Positions 43,701 through 53,679 of a stretch of DNA of 64,000 nucleotides are shown piece after piece. The notes beneath the pieces are model-generated. The model was not told the DNA's origin. It searched no databases and saw only the letters and a program-made list of their open reading frames with translations. The stretch is taken from positions 124,001 through 188,000 of the forward strand of contig NZ_CP099960.1 of the NCBI RefSeq assembly GCF_024137865.1, in the 5' to 3' direction. The translations under genes and the position numbers were made by a program. The stretch is from Moraxella sp. FZFQ2102 (GTDB lineage Bacteria; Pseudomonadota; Gammaproteobacteria; Pseudomonadales; Moraxellaceae). The stretch's first letter is position 1. Each line of letters begins with the position of its first letter.

Positions 43701-44879
43701 TTATAAAAACTGACTCACCAAATGATTGACATAGAGAAAGCCCAATGCCGTCGGCGCTAAAATCAGCGGATCAAACACCATCAAACCCTGATGCTGTAGT
43801 GGCATCAACTCATTATCAATGGTACTGACAAACAGCCCTGTGCGCTCTTCGAACAGCTGTGTCGATACGCCATTTCGCAAGCGCAAGGCATTCATCATAA
43901 ATTCAAAGGGTAGATTCTCCGCTGCCACAGGCTCGAAGTTCACCATCTTAGGTGCATCGGTATAATTAAGATAATCTTTAGGCAGGCGTGATTTTTGGAA
44001 ACGATACACGCCATCACTCAGCCCATCATGCCCATGCAGCGTTACTTTACCATGCGCCCCTGCGCCGATGGCAAGGTAGTCGCCAAATTGCCAATAGTTC
44101 AGATTGTGCCGACACGGCGTATCATTTTGCCCCGCCCATGCACTGACTTCATAATTATCAAATCCGTGCTTGGTCAGTACATCTCGCCCAGCGGTTTCGA
44201 TGGCATCCATCATCTCTTCATCAGGCAGATCAGGCGGTGCGCGATAAAAGGCAGTATTTGGCTCGATGGTCAGCTGATACCAAGAGATGTGCGTTGCGCC
44301 AGCATGAATCGCGGTCGTGATGTCATGTACTGCCTTATCTGCCGTCTGCTGCGGCAGTCCATGCATCAGATCGCAGTTCACACGGCGAAAACCTGCCGCG
44401 CGAGCAGCCTGAATGGCATGAATGGCTTGATCGGGATTATGAATACGCCCAAGTACGCTCAGTGCATCAGCATCAAAGCTCTGCACGCCGATGGATAAGC
44501 GATTGATACCAATATTGAGGTATTCTTCAAAAGGTGCGTGCTCAAGCGTACCAGGATTGGCTTCTAGAGTGATTTCACAATCATCTGCAAATGGCAAAAT
44601 CTTACGAAGACCTGCGAATAATCGCGCCATCTCATCGATAAGCAATAGCGATGGCGTGCCACCACCGATGAATACTGTGCTGATTTGACGATTTGCCAGA
44701 TATTGCGCTTGACTTACCGCATCTGCTAGCAGTGCATCAACATACTCAGCAAATGGCGCATCCTGCCCTGCTGCGTGCGAATTAAAATCACAATAGGGGC
44801 ATTTTTTCACACACCACGGCACATGAATGTACAGCGACAGCGGAATGCGCGATGGCAGCAGCTCAAGCTCAGGAATCAT
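43701..44879 (-). CDS. hemW: HemW-like radical SAM protein (heme chaperone)
   Basis: 392 residues. The radical SAM cluster motif is CVKKCPYCDF (CxxxCxxC) near residue 22, followed by VFIGGGTPSLL and the HemW-type VNCDLMHGLPQQT. The extra N-terminal cysteine of true HemN is absent, so the heme-chaperone HemW assignment is preferred. It starts three bases after the rhlB stop, same strand. Confidence 0.88.
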   Translation of the reverse strand: MIPELELLPSRIPLSLYIHVPWCVKKCPYCDFNSHAAGQDAPFAEYVDALLADAVSQAQYLANRQISTVFIGGGTPSLLLIDEMARLFAGLRKILPFADDCEITLEANPGTLEHAPFEEYLNIGINRLSIGVQSFDADALSVLGRIHNPDQAIHAIQAARAAGFRRVNCDLMHGLPQQTADKAVHDITTAIHAGATHISWYQLTIEPNTAFYRAPPDLPDEEMMDAIETAGRDVLTKHGFDNYEVSAWAGQNDTPCRHNLNYWQFGDYLAIGAGAHGKVTLHGHDGLSDGVYRFQKSRLPKDYLNYTDAPKMVNFEPVAAENLPFEFMMNALRLRNGVSTQLFEERTGLFVSTIDNELMPLQHQGLMVFDPLILAPTALGFLYVNHLVSQFL

Positions 44880-44882
44880 GGA

Positions 44883-46133
44883 TTAAGCTTCGTCACTGCT
44901 GTTGTCAAATTCAAATTGATTGAGTTTAAACTTCATATCAATATGCGACTCAAGTGCAGGTAAGTTGAACGCATCATTTTCACTGACAAAGCTGATCGAC
45001 ACGCCCTTATGCCCTGCACGCCCCGTGCGTCCGATACGATGCACATAGTCATCAGGCATATCAGGCAAGGTGAAATTAATCACATGGCTAACATCATCAA
45101 CATGGATGCCGCGACCAGCAACATCGGTCGCAACCAAGATATTAACTTCACCATCTTTGAATCGCTGCAGATAGCGTTCGCGTTTTTGTTGCGCAACATC
45201 ACCTGAGAGCATGGTCACTTCATGATAACGGCGCAGATTATCGTACAGTCGCTTAACCTGATCTTTGCGATTGGCAAAAATGATCGCCTTGGTGACATCA
45301 GGATTGGCAAGAATCTGACGCAGCGCGCTCATTTTTTCTTTTTCGGTCAATAGATAAAACTGCTGATCAATCGCGGTATTGGTCTTCGACTCGGGCGCAA
45401 TCTCGACAAAGGCAGGATGATACAGCCAGCGATAAGCCAAATTCATCACATCTTGGTTAAAAGTCGCCGAAAACAGCAGGCTTTGACGGTCGGTATTGGC
45501 AGGCATATGGCGGACAATGCGCTTAATATCAGGGATGAAGCCCATATCCAGCATACGATCCGCTTCATCAAGCACAAACACTTCCACGCGATCAAGGAAC
45601 AGCACGCCCTTATTCACCCAGTCAATAATCCGCCCCGGTGTGCCGATTAGGATATCCAGCGGTCGCTTATTGATCTGCTCAGCTTGCTTATCAAAATCCG
45701 CACCGCCTGTGATGCACAGATTATACAGCTCGCTAAATCGCGTCAGCTCACGACAATCTGCCAAAATCTGCTGCGCAAGCTCACGCGTCGGTGCCAAAAT
45801 CAAGGCGCGCGGCTCGCCCAAATAACGCTTTTCATCTTTGGCAAATGGTCGCTTGAGCAGTGCCTCAATGATGGTAATCAAAAAAGTCGCCGTCTTGCCC
45901 GTACCTGTCTGCGCCTGCCCGATGGCATCTTGATTTGCCAAAGTATGCGGCAAAATCTGCGACTGAATCGGCGTTAAGCGATCAAAATTCAGTGCTTTGA
46001 CGGCTTTTAGCGTCGATGCTGACAGGGGTAGATCTTCAAACTGCACAAAGGCGCTTGGCTCGATGCCCTGTTCGATGTTTGGCTCAGGAGCGTTTGCAAA
46101 ATCAGTGGTGGCGTTCATTGAATCTTTCGACAT
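44883..46133 (-). CDS. rhlB: DEAD-box RNA helicase, RhlB-like
   Basis: 416 residues from the ATG at 46133 (46118 is also possible; the TTG at 46154 is unlikely). Motifs: LTPIQSQILPH, AQTGTGKTATF, PTRELAQQI, LDEADRMLDMGF, SATF, TDVAGRGIHVDD and HRIGRTGRAG. RhlB works with RNase E in RNA decay. hemW is cotranscribed. Confidence 0.88.
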   Translation of the reverse strand: MSKDSMNATTDFANAPEPNIEQGIEPSAFVQFEDLPLSASTLKAVKALNFDRLTPIQSQILPHTLANQDAIGQAQTGTGKTATFLITIIEALLKRPFAKDEKRYLGEPRALILAPTRELAQQILADCRELTRFSELYNLCITGGADFDKQAEQINKRPLDILIGTPGRIIDWVNKGVLFLDRVEVFVLDEADRMLDMGFIPDIKRIVRHMPANTDRQSLLFSATFNQDVMNLAYRWLYHPAFVEIAPESKTNTAIDQQFYLLTEKEKMSALRQILANPDVTKAIIFANRKDQVKRLYDNLRRYHEVTMLSGDVAQQKRERYLQRFKDGEVNILVATDVAGRGIHVDDVSHVINFTLPDMPDDYVHRIGRTGRAGHKGVSISFVSENDAFNLPALESHIDMKFKLNQFEFDNSSDEA

Positions 46134-46205
46134 GGAAACTGGCTGCGTGGTCAAAATTAGTCTTATAACAATAAAGATGGGCTGCCCAGTGGACAGCCGC
46201 TTGGA

Positions 46206-46634
46206 TTAGTTGGCCGATCCGCCTTTTTTCAGATCAGAGATGCAAGTACCCATGCTTTGTTGATAAACCGCTTGCACAAAGCCGCTCTTATCTGCATCGG
46301 TATCATACACTTTGGTTTCCCACATACCATCGATGTTCATTTTCCAAAAATCGCCCAATTGCTTGGCAACTTCTTTATCTTCAGTGCTGTTATTGATGGC
46401 GTTGATCACAGTATCAAGCTCTTTGGTCGCGTCCGCTTTGCTCAGACCGCGTTGGCGCATATCGGCAAGTAGCACCAGACCAAATGATGATGAGTCGCAA
46501 AATTGCAACATTGAAATCTCTTCTGGCGTAAATGGTGGCTTACTGTCTTTTTTGGCTGGCTTATCTGCTGCCATCGCCAAAGTGCTACTTGCAAGCAGTG
46601 CCGCTGTCGCCAATAATTTTACCGCAGTTTTCAT
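46206..46634 (-). CDS. Secreted hypothetical protein
   Basis: 142 residues. A clear signal peptide (MKTAVKLLATAALLASSTLAMAA) with cleavage after AMA. The mature chain has two cysteines (LQFCDSSS and MGTCISDL) likely paired in the periplasm, and a helical acidic middle. AAAGG lies before the ATG. I do not recognise the family. Confidence 0.7.
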   Translation of the reverse strand: MKTAVKLLATAALLASSTLAMAADKPAKKDSKPPFTPEEISMLQFCDSSSFGLVLLADMRQRGLSKADATKELDTVINAINNSTEDKEVAKQLGDFWKMNIDGMWETKVYDTDADKSGFVQAVYQQSMGTCISDLKKGGSAN

Positions 46635-46786
46635 TGTTATCTACCTTTGTATGATTTTTGCGATCTTATTTTGATCGCTTCATCGGGTGAATTTCGCCAC
46701 CCAAACAAAGGTGACACTCATTCACATTATCGCACATTGCCCCGCCCTTTGCCAAGTCACAATTGCAATGATTGCTTAACAAAACA

Positions 46787-46816
46787 AAAACTCGCCTTGA
46801 AATTAAGACGAGTTTT
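46787..46816 (-). terminator. Terminator of the cold-shock gene
   Basis: AAAACTCG pairs with CGAGTTTT, with CTT/AAG inner pairs; a T run follows on the minus strand. Confidence 0.8.
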
Positions 46817-46861
46817 GCACGGTAAAAATACCAAATTTACAGCAAAATGCTCAGCTTTTGA

Positions 46862-47068
46862 TTATAGCTTGACCACTTCTTCAGCTTGCAGACCTTTATC
46901 GCCTTCGGTGACGACAAATTCAACCGCTTGACCTTCTTTTAAAGAGCGATAACCTTCACTTTGGATCGCACGAAAATGCACAAACACATCTTCACCGGTT
47001 GCGCGCTGAATAAAGCCAAAACCCTTGGCATCATTGAACCATTTAACGGTACCTTGTTCTTTAGACAT
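46862..47068 (-). CDS. Cold-shock protein (CspA family)
   Basis: 68 residues, one OB-fold. Both RNA-binding motifs are present: KGFGFIQ and VFVHFRAI. It begins [16 protein letters not shown]. Cold-shock proteins melt RNA structure. AAGGAA precedes the ATG. The long leader (about 170 nt, see promoter at 47248) is typical of cold-regulated csp genes. Confidence 0.93.
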   Translation of the reverse strand: MSKEQGTVKWFNDAKGFGFIQRATGEDVFVHFRAIQSEGYRSLKEGQAVEFVVTEGDKGLQAEEVVKL

Positions 47069-47223
47069 GATAATTTCCTTATGTAGCCATCACGAAAATC
47101 CTGTGAATGATGGACGGTATGAGCGATGGCAACTTAGCAAATGTTCACAGCCATTATACTTGCTCGGATCCCTAGCAAAAAAATTCCCTTACAACCCTAA
47201 CAACAAAGTGCCACTGATATAAC

Positions 47224-47252
47224 TTAACAGCAAAAGCCATTATGCGTATAAT
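47224..47252 (+). promoter_or_regulatory. Promoter for aroQ
   Basis: TTAACA (47224-47229) and TATAAT (47247-47252) are 17 bp apart. The start near 47259 would leave a leader of about 160 nt. Confidence 0.65.
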
Positions 47253-47276
47253 ACATGGTTTACAAAACCAATACAA
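47248..47276 (-). promoter_or_regulatory. Promoter for the cold-shock gene
   Basis: On the minus strand TTGTAT (47276-47271) and TATTAT (47253-47248) are 17 bp apart. The two divergent -10 boxes overlap, so the aroQ and csp promoters may compete. The rest of 47069-47420 holds no gene. Confidence 0.55.
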
Positions 47277-47420
47277 GTTTTACGATAAAAAATAATCATC
47301 ATTTACTTTTTGAAAAACTTATTTTATGCTTTTCGATAGTATTGATAAAATATTTTAATGCAAAGTTGTACAAAATCCACTACAATAAATTCACCGATTG
47401 CAACTGTTAAAGAGAAACCC

Positions 47421-47891
47421 ATGAACCGACTACCCAAAAAAATCACTCTAATCAATGGTCCAAATCTGCACCTACTTGGCAAGCGCGAACCTGAGATTTA
47501 TGGTTATACCACATTGCAGGATATTGAAGATAGGCTTATCAAAAAAGCGCAGGCAGATGGCATTGAGCTGATTTGTTTTCAGTCCAATCACGAAGGCGCG
47601 ATCGTTGATTTCATCGGTGAAGTTGGGCTGTTATCCGCCGAGCCGATTGATGGCGTGATCATCAATCCTGCTGCTTTTACACACACATCGGTTGCTATCC
47701 GAGATGCTTTAGCAGCATTGAATAAACCATTTATCGAAGTGCATCTGTCCAATGTCCATGCACGCGAGCCGTTTCGCACACATTCTTATTTTTCAGATAA
47801 AGCAGTTGGTGTGATTTGCGGCTTGGGTGATTTGGGCTATGAGATGGCTTTGGATTGGTTTGTGCAATATTTTAAAAATCAGTCATTTTAA
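47421..47891 (+). CDS. aroQ: Type II 3-dehydroquinate dehydratase
   Basis: 156 residues from the ATG at 47421. Shikimate pathway, third step. Motifs: [18 protein letters not shown] with the catalytic Tyr/Arg loop, [30 protein letters not shown] with the catalytic His, and [14 protein letters not shown]. It is followed after four bases by a TfoX-like gene. Confidence 0.95.
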   Translation: MNRLPKKITLINGPNLHLLGKREPEIYGYTTLQDIEDRLIKKAQADGIELICFQSNHEGAIVDFIGEVGLLSAEPIDGVIINPAAFTHTSVAIRDALAALNKPFIEVHLSNVHAREPFRTHSYFSDKAVGVICGLGDLGYEMALDWFVQYFKNQSF

Positions 47892-47895
47892 ACCA

Positions 47896-48186
47896 ATGCA
47901 TGATTTTGTAGAGTATCTGTGCGATAGCTTGGGCCCCTTGGGGAAAATCTCATCTCGCAAAATGTTCGGCGAGCATTGCCTATTTTTAAACGGGCAAATG
48001 TTCGCCATTATTGATAAAGACCATCAAATATTTATCAAAACTTCACAAATCAGCGGTATCGACACGCCATTTACCTATCAAAGACAAGGCAAATCTGTTG
48101 CCATGAACTATGTTAAAATCGATGATGGCTTGATCGATGATAGTGATGAGCTGATGGCGGTGATTGCAGCCAAGCTTAAGTTTTAA
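47896..48186 (+). CDS. TfoX/Sxy N-terminal domain protein
   Basis: 96 residues from the ATG at 47896. The sequence ISSRKMFGEHCLFLNGQMFAIIDKDHQIFIK matches the TfoX N-terminal domain; the C-terminal DNA-binding half of Sxy is absent. Such short proteins are common and of unknown role; a link to competence is only suggested. It is coupled to aroQ. Confidence 0.8.
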   Translation: MHDFVEYLCDSLGPLGKISSRKMFGEHCLFLNGQMFAIIDKDHQIFIKTSQISGIDTPFTYQRQGKSVAMNYVKIDDGLIDDSDELMAVIAAKLKF

Positions 48187-48210
48187 ACGGTTAAATATTT
48201 TAAGCAAAAT

Positions 48211-48240
48211 AAAAAGCTAGGTTTTGATACCTAGCTTTTT
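48211..48240. terminator. Bidirectional terminator
   Basis: AAAAAGCTAGG pairs perfectly with CCTAGCTTTTT over an eight-base loop, between convergent genes. Confidence 0.9.
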
Positions 48241-48255
48241 AATGTGCAAAATAAA

Positions 48256-49350
48256 TTACAACAACGGATTAATCACAGGGATTTTATTGTCTTTTTTGTC
48301 GTCTTCTTTGGCAAATTTTGGGTTAAAAGTCTGCACCAGCGGATTAGTTGGCAAGCCCATTTGATTAAGCTTATCACTCACACCCACTTGGATATTATCA
48401 CCTTCAAACAGTCGCTCATCATCCGTGCGTGCCAATTGCAGATTTTCAAAATCAAACAAATTACGATCAGCTAGCTGACTTGGCGCAACATTTTGCAAGG
48501 CTTTAAACATACTTGCCAAGCGTTTTGGATGTGTATTATCCCATTCACGCAGCATCTCATTAATCATCGCGCGCTGCAGATTTTCTTGTGAGCCGCACAG
48601 ATTACACGGAATGATTGGGAATTTTTTATAATTAGCGTATTTGATGATGTCTTTTTCGGCGACATAGGCAAGCGGACGAATCAAGACATTTTGTTTATCA
48701 TCGCTTAATAGCTTTGGCGGCATGGCTTTTAGGCTGCCCCCATGGAACAGATTTAGGAAAAATGTCGCCAAAATATCATCACGATGATGACCTAGCGCCA
48801 CTTTGGTTGCGCCAATTTGTTTAGCAAAACCATATAATGAGCCACGACGCAAGCGAGAGCACGCCGAGCAGTAGGTCTTGCCTTCGGGGACGACAGATTT
48901 GACGATACTATAAGTATCCTTTTCTAGGATATAGTAAGGAATGCCTTGCTCTGATAGGTATTTTGGCAGCACATCTTCAGGGAAACCAGGTTGCTTTTGG
49001 TCAAGATTTACCGCCACGACATCAAAGTGAATCGGCGCAATACGCTTTAGGAATAATAAAATATCAAGTAGTGTAAAACTGTCCTTACCGCCTGAGATAC
49101 AGACCATCACCACATCGCCATCTTCAATCATCTTAAAGTCGCGAATCGCCCAAGACACTTCCTTGCGGATTTTCTTTTGTAGCTTTTTAAAGCGTGCAGA
49201 TTTGATGCCATCATCGAATTCATGGCGAGCATCGTCCGCATGATCATCAAGCTCTTCTTCATGATCACCAAGGCTAATATCCGCACCCGATAGCACGCTT
49301 TGCAAGGTTTGTTGTTCTTGATTGTCGATTTCTTCGATATGAGTGGTCAT
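48256..49350 (-). CDS. ttcA: tRNA 2-thiocytidine biosynthesis protein
   Basis: 364 residues. PP-loop [11 protein letters not shown] and the two CxxC pairs ([11 protein letters not shown] and PCNLCGSQ) that hold the iron-sulfur cluster. It thiolates C32 of certain tRNAs. About 50 acidic extra residues precede the usual start, and the C-terminal ~50 residues are also longer than in E. coli (311). AGG lies ahead of the ATG. Confidence 0.93.
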   Translation of the reverse strand: MTTHIEEIDNQEQQTLQSVLSGADISLGDHEEELDDHADDARHEFDDGIKSARFKKLQKKIRKEVSWAIRDFKMIEDGDVVMVCISGGKDSFTLLDILLFLKRIAPIHFDVVAVNLDQKQPGFPEDVLPKYLSEQGIPYYILEKDTYSIVKSVVPEGKTYCSACSRLRRGSLYGFAKQIGATKVALGHHRDDILATFFLNLFHGGSLKAMPPKLLSDDKQNVLIRPLAYVAEKDIIKYANYKKFPIIPCNLCGSQENLQRAMINEMLREWDNTHPKRLASMFKALQNVAPSQLADRNLFDFENLQLARTDDERLFEGDNIQVGVSDKLNQMGLPTNPLVQTFNPKFAKEDDKKDNKIPVINPLL

Positions 49351-49374
49351 GGCTTACCTATATATACAATAAAT

Positions 49375-52170
49375 TTATTTTTTAGATTTAATTTGATAGC
49401 GCGAAGTGGTGCTTGTATCATTTTTGGTGTCAATCTTATCTTGCAGATTTTTGGCAAGCGTGTCTGCGCCTGCAAGTTTTGGATTGACATACACACGCTT
49501 GGCACCTGTCGTATCCAATGCACGCTTATGTTTTTGCACAGTTTTTGGATGAGTGTCGGCTGATTTTTTATTCAATGATTTGTTATCAAACGGCTTTTTG
49601 TTTGCTGGTTTTTTATCAAATCTTGGTTTGTCAGCTGATTTTTTGGTAAATTTATCATCACGCTTAGCAAAGCTTTTGCCTTGATTCGGCTTGTCAGTTT
49701 TATCAAAGCGCGATTTATCCGTGCGTTTGCCATCGCCATCTTTGCCAAAGCTGCGTGATTTTTCGCCTGTATAATCCGCTGATTTATCCAATTGTTTATC
49801 AAATTTATCTTTAAAATCACCACTTATATGGCTTGGCTCATTATCAGCTACCAAGGCAGATTTGATGGCGTTTTTGTGGCGGATTTCAAAGCTTTGATGA
49901 ATCGGTTTTTTGATATCAAAATCAAAGCCGATGGTCTTGTGCGTGATGTCCGTCACTTCATAGCGATTGGTCAGGCTCTCGTCAATCTCAAAGCGCGTGT
50001 AGTTATTACTAAAATACAGCACGCCACCCGCAGATAGGCGATTCATCGCGCGATTGATCAGCGCCACATGATCACGCTGCACATCAAAGGTGCCTTTAAA
50101 TTTCTTAGAATTTGAAAAAGTCGGCGGATCGATAAAGATGACATCGTACTGCTCGGTGTTATTCTTAATCCATTCAAAGGTATCTTCTGCGATGAACTGA
50201 TATTTTAACCCATCTTCAATTTGAGCATCAAGTACCAAGCCATTGAGGGCGAAATTTTGCTTGCCCCAATCCAAATAATTACCCGACAAATCGACACTAG
50301 TTACGCTCTTCGCCCCTGCCATTGCAGCGTGGACACTGGCTGAGCAGGTATAAGAAAACAGATTTAGCACGCGTTTGCCACGACTTGCCGCCTTGACAAG
50401 TCCGCGCATATTGCGATGGTCGATGAACAGGCCAGTGTCAAGATATTCTGTAAAATTGACATAAAAATACGCACCATTTTCGGCGGCGACATACAGCTTG
50501 TGGCGTTTGCTGTTTTCATTCTTGGTGTATTGCTCATTGCCCAATTGGCGCGCGCGTGTCTTGATAAAAATCGATTCACGCGATACACCAAAGACTTCGC
50601 GCACCGCGTGCAGCACCAGATTAAAGCGCGCTTTGGCGACATCAGTAGGGATTTGCTTAGGCGGTGCGTATTCTTGCACATGGATTTTATCGCCATAGAC
50701 ATCGATGGCGACATTGAAATTGGGCAAATCCGCATCATAGACGCGCAGGTTGGTTACGCCTGTTTTGGCAGCTTGTTTTTTAAGATTGACTACATTTTTT
50801 TGCAGGCGATTGATGAATTCTTGTGCATCATCAATCAGCACTTCACGACGCTCGTAATCACGGATAATGCTTGGCAAGGCTACCAAATTCAGCTGACCAT
50901 AGCGAAAATACACCGTCAGTGCACCGTTGTGACAGCGTAAAGTTTTCGGCTCGGCGATTGGCAGAGTATCGACGTGCTCGACATGGCTTGCCAGTACCGC
51001 CATATAGGCATGATCCACACCTGCTGCGCGCAAGCCATCGACGCATTTTAGCCCCAAGCCTTGATACAAGGGCTTGATAAAATCACTGTCGCCCAGTCGC
51101 TCGCCATAAGGCGGATTACTGATGATCAATGCTGATTTGGCGATGATATCGCTCAGCACATCACCCAATGTCGCCACCGCACGCTGCTCAAGGCGCACCT
51201 TAGATAAAATCGGTGATAAGCCTGACGCCATCAAGTTCTTATGACACGCTTGCACCGCATAGGCATCGGCATCACAGGCAATGATGGTCAGCTGCTCATT
51301 TTGTAGTTTTTCTAAATTATCATGAAAATCTTGCGTGGCTTTGGCGACCATCTGATCCCACAAATCTTCATCATGATGCTGCCAGCAATAAAAGCCAAAT
51401 TCATCCGCTGCTTTATCCAGTCCCACAGGGTAGTTGGCGCGCATCAGAAGGCTTTCGGTGATAAAAGTACCCGAACCACACATCGGATCGATGATGGCAT
51501 CAAACTCACCCTTGTGCCAGCCGCATTCGTACAGCAGGGCTGATGCCAAGTTTTCTTTCAAAGGCGCAGCAGTATTGGCGATGCGATAGCCGCGGCGGTG
51601 TAAGCTTGTACCTGATAAATCAAGGAACAGTTCGGCAAATTTATTATTGGCAGCGGCAAAAATCTGAAAATCAGGGGCTTTGGCATCGACATCAGGACGC
51701 GCGCCAAACGCACGGTTGAAAGTATCGGCAATTGCATCTTTGATACGCAAGGTAGCAAACTGCTGATTGACCGTCAGTCGCTTATCGGTGCTTAGGCGAA
51801 TGGCGAAGCGGTGATCTAAGCCAAACAGCGCCATCCAATCGATACGGCTAGCAAACTGATACAGTGCTTCAGGCACATCTTCGTTCAGAACTTCGTTGCC
51901 ATTATCAAGTTTTTGTTTAAAATAATACTCGCCAAGTGGCAAAAGCACGCGACTTGCCACACGACTATAAAGGCACAAACGATACAAACCTGTCAAATCC
52001 GTCTGCACCAGCACACGCCCTGCGCGCAAGATCTCACCTGTCATGCCAAAGCTATCAAGCTCGATCAGCAGCGCAGGCTCAAGCCCATCAGCGCAAGTGA
52101 TGACAAGGTGAAATGCGCTTGGGTCAAAGGTGCGCAGATTGGCAAAATAAGTGGTGGCAGACGCAGTCAT
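49375..52170 (-). CDS. rlmL: Bifunctional 23S rRNA methyltransferase RlmKL with long basic tail
   Basis: 931 residues, against ~702 in E. coli. Order: THUMP domain; first methyltransferase (ICDPMCGSGTF-like IIDPMCGSGTFITESLL, SNPPYGERLGD) for G2445 N2 methylation; second methyltransferase (VLNLFSYTCSASVHAAMAGAKSVTSVDLS, FIDPPTFSNSK) for G2069 N7 methylation. After about residue 770 comes a ~160-residue tail with repeated Lys/Asp/Phe (KSRFDKTDK, KPRFDKK, KKPFDNK) and predicted disorder. A basic unfolded tail could grip rRNA. Confidence 0.93.
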   Translation of the reverse strand: MTASATTYFANLRTFDPSAFHLVITCADGLEPALLIELDSFGMTGEILRAGRVLVQTDLTGLYRLCLYSRVASRVLLPLGEYYFKQKLDNGNEVLNEDVPEALYQFASRIDWMALFGLDHRFAIRLSTDKRLTVNQQFATLRIKDAIADTFNRAFGARPDVDAKAPDFQIFAAANNKFAELFLDLSGTSLHRRGYRIANTAAPLKENLASALLYECGWHKGEFDAIIDPMCGSGTFITESLLMRANYPVGLDKAADEFGFYCWQHHDEDLWDQMVAKATQDFHDNLEKLQNEQLTIIACDADAYAVQACHKNLMASGLSPILSKVRLEQRAVATLGDVLSDIIAKSALIISNPPYGERLGDSDFIKPLYQGLGLKCVDGLRAAGVDHAYMAVLASHVEHVDTLPIAEPKTLRCHNGALTVYFRYGQLNLVALPSIIRDYERREVLIDDAQEFINRLQKNVVNLKKQAAKTGVTNLRVYDADLPNFNVAIDVYGDKIHVQEYAPPKQIPTDVAKARFNLVLHAVREVFGVSRESIFIKTRARQLGNEQYTKNENSKRHKLYVAAENGAYFYVNFTEYLDTGLFIDHRNMRGLVKAASRGKRVLNLFSYTCSASVHAAMAGAKSVTSVDLSGNYLDWGKQNFALNGLVLDAQIEDGLKYQFIAEDTFEWIKNNTEQYDVIFIDPPTFSNSKKFKGTFDVQRDHVALINRAMNRLSAGGVLYFSNNYTRFEIDESLTNRYEVTDITHKTIGFDFDIKKPIHQSFEIRHKNAIKSALVADNEPSHISGDFKDKFDKQLDKSADYTGEKSRSFGKDGDGKRTDKSRFDKTDKPNQGKSFAKRDDKFTKKSADKPRFDKKPANKKPFDNKSLNKKSADTHPKTVQKHKRALDTTGAKRVYVNPKLAGADTLAKNLQDKIDTKNDTSTTSRYQIKSKK

Positions 52171-52235
52171 AACGATCCAAATTTTCAGTCGAAGTCAAAC
52201 AAACCATTATAGCACAGCTTTGTGATTTCGACGAT

Positions 52236-52263
52236 AAAAAACCACCAAGTGAATCGGTGGTTT
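52236..52263 (-). terminator. Terminator of the small MscS gene
   Basis: AAACCACC pairs with GGTGGTTT; on the minus strand a TTTTTT run follows. Confidence 0.85.
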
Positions 52264-52269
52264 GGCTGC

Positions 52270-53433
52270 TTAATTTTTATCCATCAACTCATCGGTGTGT
52301 AGCAGCTTATCTTTGGTTTCATCACTCATCACAAGCTTCATATATGGATACGGTACTTCGACGCCTGCGTCATCAAGGGCGCGTTTGATTTTTTCGTTGA
52401 TATTTTCTTTAATCACAGGGATGCGCGCAACCGATAATGGCGCAACCCAAAAACGCACAATCAGATTAATCCCCGATTCACCAATGCTATCAACCGTGGC
52501 AAGTGGCGCAGGATGCTTAAGCACCACTTCATCTTTTTGTAAAGTTTTAATAATCGCACTGCGCGCAGCGGTGATGTCCGCGTGTAGCCCGATGCGCGTT
52601 TTGACATCGAAGCGGATCATTTTTTTGGAAGTCAAATTCACCACTTCAGACGATGCCACTGCTGAGTTTGGAATGATGATGATAATGTTGTCGCGATCTA
52701 GGATTTGCGTGGCGCGCAGCGAGATTTTCACCACGCGACCTTCTTTATCACCCAAGCGAATCCAGTCGCCAACTTGGAAAAATTGCTCCACCAAAATCAC
52801 AATCCCTGCGATGAAATTGGCAAGGGTGCTTTGGGACGCCCAACCTACCGCAAGACCTGCGATACCAAGACCTGCAACGATTGAGAAAATATCAAAGCCG
52901 AATTTTGCCATCACGGTGGCAAAGGCAAGCACCAAGATAAGTACTAATAATAAGTTTTTTAAAAGTTGCTCAATCGATGCGTTCAGATCATAATGCTTCA
53001 GCACACTGCTGACCATCTGTCCACTGGCAGCCCACAGTGCATAATAAAAACCCGCCCAAGTTGCCGCCGATGCCCCTGCTTTAATAGTGTCCGCCCGCAC
53101 GCCAATCTGCGACAGCACCGCCAAAATACTGGTAACAAACCACAAATAGCGTAAAGTCACGCGAGCAATGCGCGCATAGCGATGCGGTAAGCCAAACGCC
53201 TTTCGCACTGTCTTGATGGCATAGACAAGCAGCCAATAAATAAAGCCAATCAACACAAGCAAAATGATGATTTTAATGCCTGTGGCCAGTATCGACAAGC
53301 CGAGCTTTGCCCAGTTGAGCGTCTTATCATCGAGCGAACCACCAAGCAACCAATAGATATTTTGGTATAATTCCCTTAATATTTTTTCAAAAAATTGTGC
53401 AATATTCGACGCATTCATAGCGGGCACATCCAT
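52270..53433 (-). CDS. MscS-family mechanosensitive ion channel
   Basis: 387 residues from the ATG at 53433. Several N-terminal membrane segments lead to the pore-lining helix GLGIAGLAVGWASQSTLANFIAG and the beta domain FQVGDWIRLGDKEGRVVKI and IPNSAVASSEVVNLT. It opens under membrane tension to release solutes. It is longer at the N side than E. coli MscS (286). The start codon choice is weakly supported. Confidence 0.88.
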   Translation of the reverse strand: MDVPAMNASNIAQFFEKILRELYQNIYWLLGGSLDDKTLNWAKLGLSILATGIKIIILLVLIGFIYWLLVYAIKTVRKAFGLPHRYARIARVTLRYLWFVTSILAVLSQIGVRADTIKAGASAATWAGFYYALWAASGQMVSSVLKHYDLNASIEQLLKNLLLVLILVLAFATVMAKFGFDIFSIVAGLGIAGLAVGWASQSTLANFIAGIVILVEQFFQVGDWIRLGDKEGRVVKISLRATQILDRDNIIIIIPNSAVASSEVVNLTSKKMIRFDVKTRIGLHADITAARSAIIKTLQKDEVVLKHPAPLATVDSIGESGINLIVRFWVAPLSVARIPVIKENINEKIKRALDDAGVEVPYPYMKLVMSDETKDKLLHTDELMDKN

Positions 53434-53559
53434 CGACAAAAATCAACTACAGCAATTGGTGTTAAGACTTGATATTTTAACAAAAAAATTGACACTAAGC
53501 CATTGATAAATACGAGTTATTTTTTAATAAATGTTATATAAATTCAGCTTGCACAAATT

Positions 53560-53568
53560 TTATCCACA
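53560..53568 (+). promoter_or_regulatory. DnaA box 1
   Basis: TTATCCACA, exact consensus, in the mscS-lysO divergent gap. Confidence 0.6.
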
Positions 53569-53659
53569 CACCATCATAACGAACGCTGTTTATGCATATT
53601 TTCAGCCCAAAACAAGGATAACTTTCACAAATACAGAAACAGTGTTACAATAGCGAAAT

Positions 53660-53668
53660 TTATCCACA
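53660..53668 (+). promoter_or_regulatory. DnaA box 2
   Basis: TTATCCACA again, same orientation, exactly 100 bp from box 1 and 11 bp before the lysO start. It would overlap transcription or translation initiation of lysO. Confidence 0.6.
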
Positions 53669-53679
53669 CAGGTACCGCT

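Noticed and set aside
49792..51077. Plus-strand frames of up to 174 residues opposite rlmL
   Set aside because: Antisense shadows; the minus-strand frame has complete methyltransferase motifs.
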